Assembly (NCBI GenBank): GCA_017526725.1
Contig: JAFXRA010000012.1
Coordinates: forward strand, 1-26,808
Length of the DNA: 26,808 nucleotides
Origin: Candidatus Rifleibacteriota bacterium
GTDB taxonomy: Bacteria > Riflebacteria > Ozemobacteria > Ozemobacterales > Ozemobacteraceae
Reading direction: 5' to 3'
Shown here: in pieces, positions 16,601 through 24,803 of the stretch
Layout: every line of letters begins with the position of its first letter
How positions within the stretch are numbered: position 1 is the first letter of the stretch
Translations under genes and position numbers: made by a program
The notes under the pieces: model-generated
Databases searched by the model: none
What the model saw: only the letters and a program-made list of their open reading frames with translations
What the model was told of the DNA's origin: nothing

Positions 16601-19600
16601 TTCCTACCCGGTTACCGAAGAAATGCGTGGTGGATTCCACGTCAAAGTATTCCAGGTTAAAGAAAATTCTTTTTATAGCGTAGACAGATACGTCAATGTA
16701 AGTTGGACAACAAAGAATCTTAAACTAAAACTTGTTCATTTCAATTCAAAGATGGAACCAGGTTCCAGAGAAAGCTGGAAAGTTGAAATTTCTGGCGAAG
16801 ACGCTGAAATGAAAAGTATCGAAATGCTTGCTTCAATGTATGATGCAAGTTTAGATGCTTATGTAAACCATTATTGGCCTAGCATGTATGTTTTCTATAG
16901 TGATAGAAACTCTATAAACAATACATTCTCCAACGACAAGAATTATTTGTCTTCATTTAGAGTTAATTTCAAAGAAGAAAACCTTTATCCAGGCTATGCC
17001 AGATTCCCATCATTCCCAGACAGTATAATAACAGATTACTATGGTTACAGATACATGGATGATGGAATGGCTTATGAAAGCAATGCAATGGGCGGCCGCA
17101 TACTGATGAAATCAGTAGCTGCACCAGGTGCAAGGGCTGTTCAAGAAGTAGATGCTTGTGATGAAGTTTGTGAATCTGTTGCTGCTGAAGAACCAGCTAT
17201 GGCAGATGAAACTAAATCTGATGATGATGAACAAGAAGAAAGCGGTTCTTCAAATGAACCTGACCTTTCTAAAGTTAAAGCCAGATCTAATCTTAATGAA
17301 ACAGCATTCTTCCTTCCACAGTTAACAGTTAACGAAGAAGGAATTGTTTCTATAGATTTTGAAATGCCTGAAGCGCTCACAACCTGGAAATTTATGGGCT
17401 TCGCTCATGGCACAAAACTTCAGAGCGGTTCTATTACAGAAGAAGTCATCACTCAGAAAGAATTGATGATTCAGCCTAATGCTCCAAGATTCCTTAGAGA
17501 AGGCGATAAGATAGCTTTCACAGTAAAAGTTACAAACCTTAGTGATAAAGAACAAACTGGTTCTGTAGCTCTTGAACTCTATGATGCTATTACAGATGAA
17601 AGCAGAAATGCTGAATTCAAGAATAACGAAAGCAAGAAGAGTTTTACTGTTCCTGCTAAACAATCAAGAGGTTTCAGCTGGGTATTGGACGTTCCATATA
17701 AACCTGGTTTTGTTAAATACAAAGCTGTTGGTGCTACAAATACTCATTCTGACGGGGAAGAAGGCCTATTGCCAATTCTCTCTTCAAGAATACTTGTAAC
17801 CGAATCTACTCCATTACCAATAAGAGGTCCGGAAACCAAGACTTTCAAATTTGAAAAATTGCAGAAGTCTGGAGAATCAAAGACTCTTGAACACAAAGGT
17901 CTGACTGTCGAAATGACATCTAACCCAGCCTGGTATGCAATTCAGGCACTCCCCTACCTCATCGAATTCCCACATGAATGCTCTGAACAGACTTTCAATA
18001 GAATTTATGCAAATAAGCTGGCTCAGCATATTGCAAATTCCAACCCGAAGATCAGAAGAGTATTCGACATCTGGGCAAAGGATGAACTCTATAACAAGGG
18101 AACTGCCTTGAAGTCCAACTTAGAAAAGAACCAGCATCTTAAATCAGTAACATTGATGGAAACCCCATGGGTTCTTGATGCAAAAGATGAAAACGAACAG
18201 AAACATCATATAGGTGTTCTTTTTGAAGAAGCCAGACTAGCTCGTGAAATTGAAGCAGCAACAAAGAAACTGAACAACATGCAGTTAGGCGATGGCTCTT
18301 TCCCATGGTTCCCAGGCGGTTACGGCAATACATTCATAACAATGTATATCATGACTGGTTATGGCCGCTTAAGAAATCTTGGTGTTGAAATAGATCTTGT
18401 TACTGCATTACGCTGTGCTGACTTCATGGATTCTAAGATACAGGAATTGTATGATAATATTGTTCGCTATGATAAAGAATTTAAAGAACATAATCATATG
18501 GATTCTATCATCGCGTTCTATCTCTATGGTCGTTCATTCTTCCTGAAAGAAAGACCAATACCTGGCAACTACAAAGTAGCAGTAGATTTCTTTATCGAAC
18601 AGGCTCAGAAATATTGGTTGAAAGTTCCTTATAGAATGAGTCAGGCTCACATTGCTCTTGGTCTGCAAAGATTTGGAGACAAACAGACTCCGCTAGACAT
18701 AGTTAAGAGCATTAAGGAAAGAAGCGTAACAGATGATGAAATGGGCCGCTTCTGGCGTGAAAACGAAATCGGCTACTCTTGGAACAGAGCTGACATTGAA
18801 ACTCAGGCTATGATGATTGAAATGTTCTCTGAAATCACAAAAGACGAAGAAGCCGTTGAAGACTGCAAAGTTTGGCTGCTCAAACAGAAACAGACTCAGT
18901 GCTGGAAAACCACAAAATCAACTGCTGATGCCATTTATGCTTTGATTCTCAGAGGCTGTGACCTGCTTGCTTCTGATAAAGTAGTCAAAGTATATCTGAA
19001 CAACGAAGAAGTAAAACCTGAAAAGATTGAAGCTGGCACTGGCTACTACCAGAAAATATATTCTGGTGCTGAAGTTAAGCCTCAGATGGGTGATATTCAG
19101 GTTAAGAAGGAAGACAAAGGCGTTGCCTGGGGTGCCGTTCACTGGCAGTATATCGAAGATATGTCCAAGGTAACACCTTTCGAAAACAATCTTAAGCTGA
19201 AAAAATCACTCTATATCAAGACCAACACAGAAAAAGGTCCTGTAATTACTCCTGTAAAAGACGGAAAAGTAAGAGTCGGCGATTTGATTGTTGTTCGCAT
19301 AGAATTGCGCACTGACCGCGATTTGGAATTTGTTCATATGAAAGACCAGCGCGGCAGCGGCATGGAACCAGTAAATGTCATTTCTCGATATAAATGGCAG
19401 GATGGTATTGGCTACTACGAAGCAACCAAAGATGCTGCTTCACACTTCTATATTGACTATCTGGCAAAAGGAACTTACGTATTCGAATACGAACTGCGTG
19501 TTCAGTTAGCTGGTCAGTATCAGACTGGTATTGCTGAAATCATGTGCATGTATGCTCCGGAATTCAACTCACATTCTGAATCGTTCATGCTTAATGTAGA

Positions 19601-19610
19601 AGCTCAGTAA
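13629..19610 (+). CDS. Alpha-2-macroglobulin family protein with thioester motif
   Basis: 1993 residues from the ATG at 13629, which has AAGG upstream and a normal signal peptide (1-23, ends L-S-A-Q). A TTG at 13521 would add 36 residues of non-signal sequence from the repeat. The order is: helical TPR-like N-terminal region (about 24-385), a segment with D-S-V-S-G-K-P-L-E-G-A near 500, the MG2 domain beginning F-T-D-R-S-I-Y-R-P-G-Q near 580, further macroglobulin domains, an acidic flexible stretch (about 1155-1225) where the bait region is expected, the complement/TED-type region with C-S-E-Q at 1451-1454, then C-terminal MG domains. Bacterial members are thought to trap proteases in the periplasm. 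There is no lipobox, so it should be a soluble periplasmic protein. It sits beside a secreted peptidase pair. Confidence 0.9.
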   Translation: MKINKFILAVLIMAMIPFNLSAQSYEDMWKKVQEADNKGLPQTALKEIEPIYEKAIKEKDHAQAIRAVCKKIITEGTIQGNSPEEKIIRFEKAVESADATIQPMLKVVLAKWYFHYYNRNRYKFMRRSTTSADTDLKDFKTWDLPKLFGHIGKLYDSVLENEEELSKIPISKFDGFLQSGNQPTDLRSNLFEFFVYEALGFYGDNNQSTIKPQVAFEIDADSNVFGSVDEFINWKPETLDSDSCNFKALKLYQRLLTLNKATNNENALVYNDIERLNWAKKVALGPDKNDRYIEAMKRIVHEYPNNEYTATAMYYVANNYSEQGEFVKAVDYAEKAYEKFPKSTGGKKAFNLISSIKAPSINYRTEKILTSNTSKIKIAFKNLKHAYFRIIKRSESDILSNDSTSGDSYTRGEVFQLLSQAPTHAFDVELDPESDYKFHDKLVDLPKLEKGFYWLIASARESFSQEDNAINITALQISDLALIARNALKNGKNQAFVLDSVSGKPLEGAELKVYYYNYHGRKLTQVTSATSNKSGSMEFSVNKNDRLMLFCKYKDDMMYKDVSWYSYYNDNDKSTRQNLYFFTDRSIYRPGQTVYFKAIAIKYNQETNEYTVIKNKNLEITLSDPNNQKVNSLNLVTNEFGSVTGTFLTPTDRLPGTYTLKCSNIWSTTYLKVEEYKRPKFKVNIDVPQEGYQLGQTVKLKGQALAYTGAAIDNAEVKFRVRRMVSFPYWCWWAPRIDNSQEIAHGTIKTNENGEFEISFTAKPDRSIDTKLDPIFNYSVSADITDNTGETRSGARTVRIGYTAMELAVSASEELNADESLKIGVVSSTHDGEPIKADGKIRIYKLIQPKTPERHSYGLTEVTDDRIAIRNMKEGEVVFEERFATDDEGGYSKEIKLPEGLYRIKADSEDRFGKEVTTQHDITVISHSSNKMSVKLPFFYKTLSNDLKPGDTFKAFWATGYDQGPAYVEICHREKVLKSFWTDPANNKEFISYPVTEEMRGGFHVKVFQVKENSFYSVDRYVNVSWTTKNLKLKLVHFNSKMEPGSRESWKVEISGEDAEMKSIEMLASMYDASLDAYVNHYWPSMYVFYSDRNSINNTFSNDKNYLSSFRVNFKEENLYPGYARFPSFPDSIITDYYGYRYMDDGMAYESNAMGGRILMKSVAAPGARAVQEVDACDEVCESVAAEEPAMADETKSDDDEQEESGSSNEPDLSKVKARSNLNETAFFLPQLTVNEEGIVSIDFEMPEALTTWKFMGFAHGTKLQSGSITEEVITQKELMIQPNAPRFLREGDKIAFTVKVTNLSDKEQTGSVALELYDAITDESRNAEFKNNESKKSFTVPAKQSRGFSWVLDVPYKPGFVKYKAVGATNTHSDGEEGLLPILSSRILVTESTPLPIRGPETKTFKFEKLQKSGESKTLEHKGLTVEMTSNPAWYAIQALPYLIEFPHECSEQTFNRIYANKLAQHIANSNPKIRRVFDIWAKDELYNKGTALKSNLEKNQHLKSVTLMETPWVLDAKDENEQKHHIGVLFEEARLAREIEAATKKLNNMQLGDGSFPWFPGGYGNTFITMYIMTGYGRLRNLGVEIDLVTALRCADFMDSKIQELYDNIVRYDKEFKEHNHMDSIIAFYLYGRSFFLKERPIPGNYKVAVDFFIEQAQKYWLKVPYRMSQAHIALGLQRFGDKQTPLDIVKSIKERSVTDDEMGRFWRENEIGYSWNRADIETQAMMIEMFSEITKDEEAVEDCKVWLLKQKQTQCWKTTKSTADAIYALILRGCDLLASDKVVKVYLNNEEVKPEKIEAGTGYYQKIYSGAEVKPQMGDIQVKKEDKGVAWGAVHWQYIEDMSKVTPFENNLKLKKSLYIKTNTEKGPVITPVKDGKVRVGDLIVVRIELRTDRDLEFVHMKDQRGSGMEPVNVISRYKWQDGIGYYEATKDAASHFYIDYLAKGTYVFEYELRVQLAGQYQTGIAEIMCMYAPEFNSHSESFMLNVEAQ

Positions 19611-19618
19611 ACTAAAAC

Positions 19619-19648
19619 AAAAAAGCTTGGGGAAACCCAAGCTTTTTT
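19619..19648. terminator. Bidirectional intrinsic terminator
   Basis: Arms AAAAAAGCTTGGG and CCCAAGCTTTTTT around a GAAA loop, with T-runs on both strands. It lies in the 67-base gap between the convergent alpha-2-macroglobulin and permease-phosphatase genes. Confidence 0.92.
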
Positions 19649-19677
19649 ATTTTAGTTTACTTTTCTCTATCCCTGAA

Positions 19678-22125
19678 TCACAAATACTTAAACATTACCA
19701 TGGTAATGTCATCACTTTGAGGAGCGTTACCAGCATAAGCCTTCAACTCTTCTAAAGTATTATTCAAAAGAACTTTAGGTTGAATATCCTGCTTAGAAAC
19801 AAAAGTAAATAGCCTTTCTTCCCCTAAAAGATTATCGTTAATATCCTTAGCCTCTGTAACTCCGTCTGTATACATGAAAAACGCGTCTTGATGGTCAAGT
19901 TTGATATTAACTTCACTATAATTTATTTTTTTCGAAACCCCCATCGGAGCCGAATGCTTTATTTTACAGTATTCCCAAATACCGTTATGATGAATAAGAG
20001 GCGGATTATGACCCGCATTTATACAACTTAATTCACCGGTATTTAAATTAAGTACAGCTATAAAAACAGTTATAAACATTCTTGCCTTGTTATGTTCACA
20101 AAGGTCTATATTAGCCTTTTTTATTGCTTCTGCCAAAGGTATACCGCTAAGCACAGCTTCTTTTATAGCAACCTTTGCATTCATCATAAACATAACAGCA
20201 GTAATTCCCTTGCCTGAAACATCTGCAATTATTACGGCTTCACTATTTTCGTCTACTTTAAAGAAATCGTAAAAGTCACCGCCAACGCTTTTGCATGGCG
20301 TCATAGAAGCATAGAGATCGAATCTATCCTTATCAGGGAAATTAACCGGCAAAACAGAGGCTTGAATCATCTGACTGATTTCAAGTTCCTTTTCCATGCT
20401 TTTGCGCTCAATTTCAAGATTATGAGTTCTTTTTACTATAAAAGAATAATTACCAATCAGCACAATTATTGATAAAGAAATAACTATTACAAACACAATA
20501 ATATTCATTAAATTCTGATTGTACAGGTTGTAGACGTTAGTTGCTAAAAGATTAACATTCTCAGAATTTACTATTTTCGCAGTTTCTAGGTCTGTTATAA
20601 GTTTTTCTGATGCATTTTGATTAGTATCAAGCATCCAGGTAAGAGAAGTACTTAGCATTATTGCAAACAAAAGGCCCCACACAATCGTTGACTTGCCAAA
20701 ACGTGTATTATTACAGTCATTATCTTTTTTAAGCAGTTGTCTGAAATAAAGCAACCCCAAAATAGACCATAAAGGAAACAACAAATAAGATTCTGTAGAA
20801 ATCTTTCCTGAAGTAAACATATTAGGAGAAAGCAGATAAATTATAAAACCCACCATGAATAGCAAACCAAGAATGCCACAGATCTTATCTTTCTTTAAAC
20901 CGGATTCTTTAGCTATTTTCCATACTGAAATAGAAACAAAAGCATAAACTAAGGTTGCACCTATGGTAGTAACATCGACTATCCAGCCAATAGCGGTTCT
21001 TCCTAAAAAAGGGATACAAAGAGATAGACCGAAAACCAGCCATATAGCTTTGGAAGGAACATTATCACTATTTAATTCAGAGAATTTTCCAGGAATAATG
21101 TTATCCTTGGCAAGTCTGTAAAATAACCTGCTTAAAGCATGGGTGTTTCCGATTAAACTAGTTATTATTAAAGCAAACAAAGAAATTAATAAAGCGAAAT
21201 GACCATAATCGCCGAGAAAATGATTTACTACATAAAAAACAGGGAATTTCTCTATTCCATCATGCTTACTCAAATTACTAATATAATCAAACCAGGAAGT
21301 ATATTGAGGAGGATAAATATTTACAGATAAAACCAGAATAATAATATAGAATAAAGCCGCTGCTAGAATAGCACCTGATAATAATTTAAAAATCTTGTCC
21401 TTTGAAAAATTAAATTCTTCTGAAGCATGAGATATGTTTTCAAAACCGCTAAAAGCCAATGGTGAAATACAAGCTATATAAATAACCTGGAGCATTTCTT
21501 CTGAATAAGGGGCATAAGCTGGGTTTAAATTTAGAACTCCAGAGTGCTTTTTTATTACAAAAATAAAACAACCTAAAATCAAGGTTACGAAAACACCAAC
21601 CAATAGAGTCATAAAACCCATTGAATATTTCTTGGATTTTGCAAGGAACCAACAAATCAGTATCAATATTAGAGAACTGATTAGAACTTCGCCTAAGTAT
21701 ATTTCCGAACCCAAAATAGTATATTTAAATCCGAATTGAAAAATATTACCTATAAAACTTTTTGCAAATAAAGGTATAGCCGTAATATTAGCCCATAATA
21801 CAGCCAGATATGTCGATGTTAAAAACCAGCCGGTAATAAATGCATAATCATATCCGTATGCTTTTTTTAAAAAAGAATATGCACCACCGCAATCCGGGTA
21901 TCTTGTCATCAGAAAGCTATAATTATTTGCAATAATCAGCATTACAATAGCCCCAAGACAAATTCCCAGAATGGTTCCAACAGGACCAGCCTTGAGCAGA
22001 TATGTATTACCGGTAACAATCAGAGAACCCCAGCCTAATATTGTTCCTATAGACAACGCAAAGGCGCCTGTTAAAGAAATATATGGATTCAAAGATTTTT
22101 CTGTTTCAATATTATCAGACTGCAT
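19678..22125 (-). CDS. APC-superfamily amino-acid-permease fused to a SpoIIE-type PP2C phosphatase
   Basis: 815 residues. About 12-470 is an amino acid/polyamine transporter of the APC superfamily: an unwound first helix G-T-I-L-G-W-G-S, R-Y-P-D-C-G-G-A-Y-S-F near 75-85, and S-G-F-E-N near 226-230. Two further helices (about 477-498 and 539-563) bracket a ~40-residue segment predicted to be outside. A charged coiled linker (565-590) leads to a SpoIIE/RsbU-type phosphatase domain (about 585-815) with G-G-D-F-Y-D at 615-620, A-D-V-S-G-K-G at 634-640, A-G-H-N-P-P, Y-T-D-G-V-T-E-A with Asp754, and S-D-D-I-T with Asp805/806. All expected metal-binding acids are present. Such phosphatases dephosphorylate STAS anti-anti-sigma-type antagonists. 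A TAAGG SD and a good promoter precede it. It is divergent from the MATE-kinase gene. Confidence 0.88.
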   Translation of the reverse strand: MQSDNIETEKSLNPYISLTGAFALSIGTILGWGSLIVTGNTYLLKAGPVGTILGICLGAIVMLIIANNYSFLMTRYPDCGGAYSFLKKAYGYDYAFITGWFLTSTYLAVLWANITAIPLFAKSFIGNIFQFGFKYTILGSEIYLGEVLISSLILILICWFLAKSKKYSMGFMTLLVGVFVTLILGCFIFVIKKHSGVLNLNPAYAPYSEEMLQVIYIACISPLAFSGFENISHASEEFNFSKDKIFKLLSGAILAAALFYIIILVLSVNIYPPQYTSWFDYISNLSKHDGIEKFPVFYVVNHFLGDYGHFALLISLFALIITSLIGNTHALSRLFYRLAKDNIIPGKFSELNSDNVPSKAIWLVFGLSLCIPFLGRTAIGWIVDVTTIGATLVYAFVSISVWKIAKESGLKKDKICGILGLLFMVGFIIYLLSPNMFTSGKISTESYLLFPLWSILGLLYFRQLLKKDNDCNNTRFGKSTIVWGLLFAIMLSTSLTWMLDTNQNASEKLITDLETAKIVNSENVNLLATNVYNLYNQNLMNIIVFVIVISLSIIVLIGNYSFIVKRTHNLEIERKSMEKELEISQMIQASVLPVNFPDKDRFDLYASMTPCKSVGGDFYDFFKVDENSEAVIIADVSGKGITAVMFMMNAKVAIKEAVLSGIPLAEAIKKANIDLCEHNKARMFITVFIAVLNLNTGELSCINAGHNPPLIHHNGIWEYCKIKHSAPMGVSKKINYSEVNIKLDHQDAFFMYTDGVTEAKDINDNLLGEERLFTFVSKQDIQPKVLLNNTLEELKAYAGNAPQSDDITMVMFKYL

Positions 22126-22180
22126 TTATTAACCTTAGATTGCTTTTGCTTTTCAATTATACATTGAAAAACACTAGGAT

Positions 22181-22209
22181 ATTCTACTTGCTAATAAGCT
22201 TTGAGTCAA
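22181..22209 (-). promoter_or_regulatory. Promoter of the permease-phosphatase gene
   Basis: On the minus strand, TTGACT (22209-22204) and TAGAAT (22186-22181) are separated by 17 bases, about 56 bases before the start codon. Both boxes match the sigma-70 consensus at five of six positions. Confidence 0.65.
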
Positions 22210-22277
22210 GGGGTTATAAGGTAAGCAGGCAAAAGTAAACTTTTTGAGCTAATAATCTAAATTGAGAATAATTTTTT

Positions 22278-22421
22278 TGTAGAGCCTTCCAAAGATTGTT
22301 CGAAAACTAGAAATTGATGAAAAATCAGTATTTATTTTTTGTAGCCTACCCATTGTCATAAACGTAAAGCTTTCAGGGCTAAAGCCCATACGCTTTACTT
22401 TTTATGACAAATGTGTAGGCT
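22278..22421 (+). repeat. Large palindromic element, copy 1 (inverted partner at 24520-24655)
   Basis: The core 22343-22421 folds into a long hairpin: AGCCTAC/GTAGGCT, TTGTCATAAA/TTTATGACAA, GTAAAGC/GCTTTAC, GGGCT/AGCCC. The reverse complement of 24520-24596 matches it almost base for base. Similarity continues outward for another ~60 bases (shared AAAATCAGTATTTAT). The middle stem is GTAAAGC/GCTTTAC here and GTATAGC/GCTATAC in copy 2, so paired bases changed together. Confidence 0.88.
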
Positions 22422-22488
22422 TTTCTTAACTCTCAATTCCTTTAAAAGAAAAGGTTTGCATTTGCCCTAAGCTTCTCGCGCTTTATTA

Positions 22489-22517
22489 TTGTAATATCTA
22501 AAACTACAATATATAAT
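22489..22517 (+). promoter_or_regulatory. Promoter of the MATE-ATPase gene
   Basis: TTGTAA (22489-22494) and TATAAT (22512-22517) are separated by 17 bases, 33 bases before the start codon. The -10 is a perfect consensus. It lies inside the segment bracketed by the inverted palindromes. Confidence 0.65.
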
Positions 22518-22550
22518 GTTATTTATCAAAATTTCTGAGAATTCAAATAT

Positions 22551-24314
22551 ATGGAACCAGTACATCAAAGAAATACCCGTCTAATAGACGAAAAGTTCAA
22601 ACAGTATCTGCTACCGGGCATCATGATGGCCATGGCACTGCAAATAGGCAATATTGTTGATACTATTCTGGTTGGCAATTTTCTAGGTGCTGAAGCAATA
22701 GCTTCAATAAGACTTGTTTTGCCGGTTGAAACAATAATCCAGATTGCCGGCTATTGTTTGGGTATCGGTGCTTCTATAGCAGCAGGTGTTCTGCTTGGAA
22801 AAAGAGATAAACAGGGTGCTTCTGAGATTTTTTCTGCTATTTTCTGGTTTACCGTTGTTTGGGGTCTTTTATTTGCCGTTATTGCCCCATTTACCGCTGA
22901 GCCTATTACAAAGCTTCTTGCTGCTGGCGGCGGTGAAAAGCTAATCAAAATGTCCAGCGACTACCTGCTGATTTTTATGATTGGCTCTCCTCTTTTGGGA
23001 ATAGGACTTTTTATGGGAAGTTTCTTGGGTGTAGAAAACCACCCGGAATTAGCTTCTGCCTACATGATTGTATCTAACATATTTAATCTTTTATTAGATT
23101 ATACCTTTTTAAAATACACTTCTATGGGCACAATGGGAGCTTCTTTGTCGACTGTGCTCGGCTACACAATCGGTATGATTGTTTTTATCTGGTATATAAA
23201 ATCGCCAAAACGAATGGTGACTTTCGTTAAAATAAAGAGTTTTAAACCATTCAAAGAAACTTTTGTAACAAGTATACCAATGCTGGTTTTCATGATTATG
23301 AGCTTTATTAAAGAGCTTGGGCTGAATACTATAATCATTCGGTACACTGGCGACTCCGGCTTATCGGTGCATACTGTCTGCGAAAATGTTCTTTTTATTA
23401 TAGAAATGGTTACTGACGGCATCATTGGTGTAATACCCAACATTGCGGGTATCTTATACGGAGAACGTGATTATTTCGGAATCAGAGCCCTGTGTAATAA
23501 AACTCTTAAATACGCATTTGTGGCTACCACAGTAGTTTTTATTGCTTCTTTGATTTTTACAAAACAAATAAGCGTTATGTTCGGCATTACTCAAGACCCG
23601 CTGCAGCAGATTTTGATAACAACCTTACAATTATTCGTAATCTGTTTGCCTTTCCATGTCTGGAACAAGTTTTTAACAAGCTATTATGAAACCATTGAAC
23701 AGACCACACAGGCAAGCCTTGTAACCTTTATGCAAAACGGTTTTCTAGTAATTCCACTGGCCTGGCTAGGCATTTACATTGATATGTATCATTTTAAGGG
23801 AAACGGCCTGAGCGGTCTGGCAATTGGCTTTGTTTCTGCCGAAGCCTTGTCTTCTCTGATTGCTTATATATACAGAAAAATCAAGTTCAAAGGCAGTAAT
23901 TTCTATATGATTCCTGATGAAAACCCTGGTGTTAATCTGGATTTGTCAATAAAGTCTGATGAAAACGAAACCCCGATGATTCCAAGAGAAATCAAGGAAT
24001 TCTGCGTTCAACATGGTGTCAGCAAAGAAAAGGCTAATATAGCTGCCCTTGCAGCTGAAGAAATGGCAGTAAACTGCATTAAGTTCGGCGGCAAATCTTC
24101 CCATTGGATAGATATTTGTCTTAACATCGAAGAAGATAAGCTTATGCTAAGAATCAGGGATAACGGCGTGCCCTTCGACCCCACCACTTATCAAACAGAA
24201 GAAAACGATTTTGACATTCACGGAATAGAAGTTATCAAAGCCATCGCCACCAAAATTACCTACATTCGTGCCATAGACCTCAATAACACAGTATTAGAAT
24301 TTGCCAAGCAGTAA
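22551..24314 (+). CDS. MATE-family exporter fused to an RsbW-type HATPase (anti-sigma-factor-like kinase)
   Basis: 587 residues. Residues about 15-450 are a 12-helix MATE (MatE/NorM-like) Na+- or H+-coupled exporter, with the usual internal repeat: G-N-I-V-D-T-I-L-V-G-N-F-L-G at 33-46 is the family's first-helix signature. A linker (about 450-475) leads to a HATPase_c_2 domain (about 476-587). It has the N-box E503-E504-x-x-x-N508, the D-x-G motif (Asp537, Gly539) in I-R-D-N-G-V-P-F-D-P, a reduced second Gly motif (I-H-G-I-E-V-I) and a C-terminal L-N-N-T-V-L-E-F. This is the RsbW/SpoIIAB type, which phosphorylates STAS antagonists and can bind a sigma factor. No recognisable SD precedes the start. 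It is divergent from the permease-phosphatase. Confidence 0.88.
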   Translation: MEPVHQRNTRLIDEKFKQYLLPGIMMAMALQIGNIVDTILVGNFLGAEAIASIRLVLPVETIIQIAGYCLGIGASIAAGVLLGKRDKQGASEIFSAIFWFTVVWGLLFAVIAPFTAEPITKLLAAGGGEKLIKMSSDYLLIFMIGSPLLGIGLFMGSFLGVENHPELASAYMIVSNIFNLLLDYTFLKYTSMGTMGASLSTVLGYTIGMIVFIWYIKSPKRMVTFVKIKSFKPFKETFVTSIPMLVFMIMSFIKELGLNTIIIRYTGDSGLSVHTVCENVLFIIEMVTDGIIGVIPNIAGILYGERDYFGIRALCNKTLKYAFVATTVVFIASLIFTKQISVMFGITQDPLQQILITTLQLFVICLPFHVWNKFLTSYYETIEQTTQASLVTFMQNGFLVIPLAWLGIYIDMYHFKGNGLSGLAIGFVSAEALSSLIAYIYRKIKFKGSNFYMIPDENPGVNLDLSIKSDENETPMIPREIKEFCVQHGVSKEKANIAALAAEEMAVNCIKFGGKSSHWIDICLNIEEDKLMLRIRDNGVPFDPTTYQTEENDFDIHGIEVIKAIATKITYIRAIDLNNTVLEFAKQ

Positions 24315-24519
24315 TTACTTTGAGTGAAGGGTTTCCCCCTTTCCTAAAAAAATTAATCACCATACGCTTGTGAAAATTTTCACCAAAATAAAGATTTTAA
24401 AAATTTTTTGTCCATTTTTCCTTTTAAAAATGATTACTATATGTTCATCTAAAATATTACGTCATCGCAAAAGGCTGTGCGAAAACTAATTTTTAAGTCC
24501 AAATTAGATTGTGCTAATT
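24315..24519. other. AT-rich gap after the MATE gene, with a small perfect palindrome
   Basis: No gene. GTGAAAATTTTCAC at 24370-24383 is a perfect 14-base palindrome of operator type. A weak stem AAGGG/CCCTT follows the MATE stop but lacks a proper T-run, so no terminator is called. Bases 24463-24485 (GTCATCGC...GGCTGTGCGAAAAC) are a partial inverted match to 24633-24665, extending the arms of the palindrome that follows. Confidence 0.5.
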
Positions 24520-24665
24520 GCCTACACATTTGTCATAAAAAGTATAGCGTATGGGCTTTAGCCCTGAAAGCTATACGTTTATGACAATGGGTAGGCTTCA
24601 AACATATAAATACTGATTTTCAGCAAATTTCAAGTTTTTGCACAGCTTCTACGAAACGATGATCC
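24520..24665 (-). repeat. Large palindromic element, copy 2 (inverted relative to copy 1)
   Basis: The core 24520-24596 forms GCCTAC/GTAGGC, TTGTCATAAA/TTTATGACAA, GTATAGC/GCTATAC and GGGCT/AGCCC. It is the reverse complement of 22343-22421 with compensated differences. The right flank (24597-24655) also matches the left flank of copy 1. With copy 1 it encloses 22422-24519, i.e. the MATE promoter and whole gene, as an inverted-repeat-bounded segment. Confidence 0.88.
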
Positions 24666-24724
24666 TCCACAAATCATTGATTAGGGAAAGTTCTTTATCA
24701 AAAAATCTAAAATAACAAAAAGCT

Positions 24725-24803
24725 CGTAAAAGCTCAGGTATAGCAAGCCTACAAGCCTTATGTCTGCTATACAGTCCTTTACGGATAAGAAGGATGTATA
24801 GCA
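24725..24803 (+). promoter_or_regulatory. Leader RNA with two mutually exclusive hairpins
   Basis: GTATAGCA occurs twice (24738-24745 and 24796-24803) and its complement TGCTATAC once between them (24765-24772). Pairing with the first copy, reinforced by CGTAAA (24725-24730) with TTTACG (24778-24783), leaves the AGGA site at 24791-24794 free. Pairing with the second copy places the ribosome site in the loop and buries the bases next to the TTG at 24804. This is the shape of a translational switch. No known riboswitch class is recognised. Confidence 0.5.

Larger units (their letters stand above)
22126..22550. other. Divergent regulatory gap between the two transporter-signalling genes
   Basis: This 425-base gap holds no gene. 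It carries two outward-facing promoters (22181-22209 minus and 22489-22517 plus) and, between them, a large palindromic element (22278-22421). Any structure or protein bound there could affect both genes. Confidence 0.65.

Noticed and set aside
24325..24350. Intrinsic terminator after the MATE gene
   Set aside because: The AAGGG/CCCTT stem is short and followed by TCCTAAAAAAA, not a T-run.
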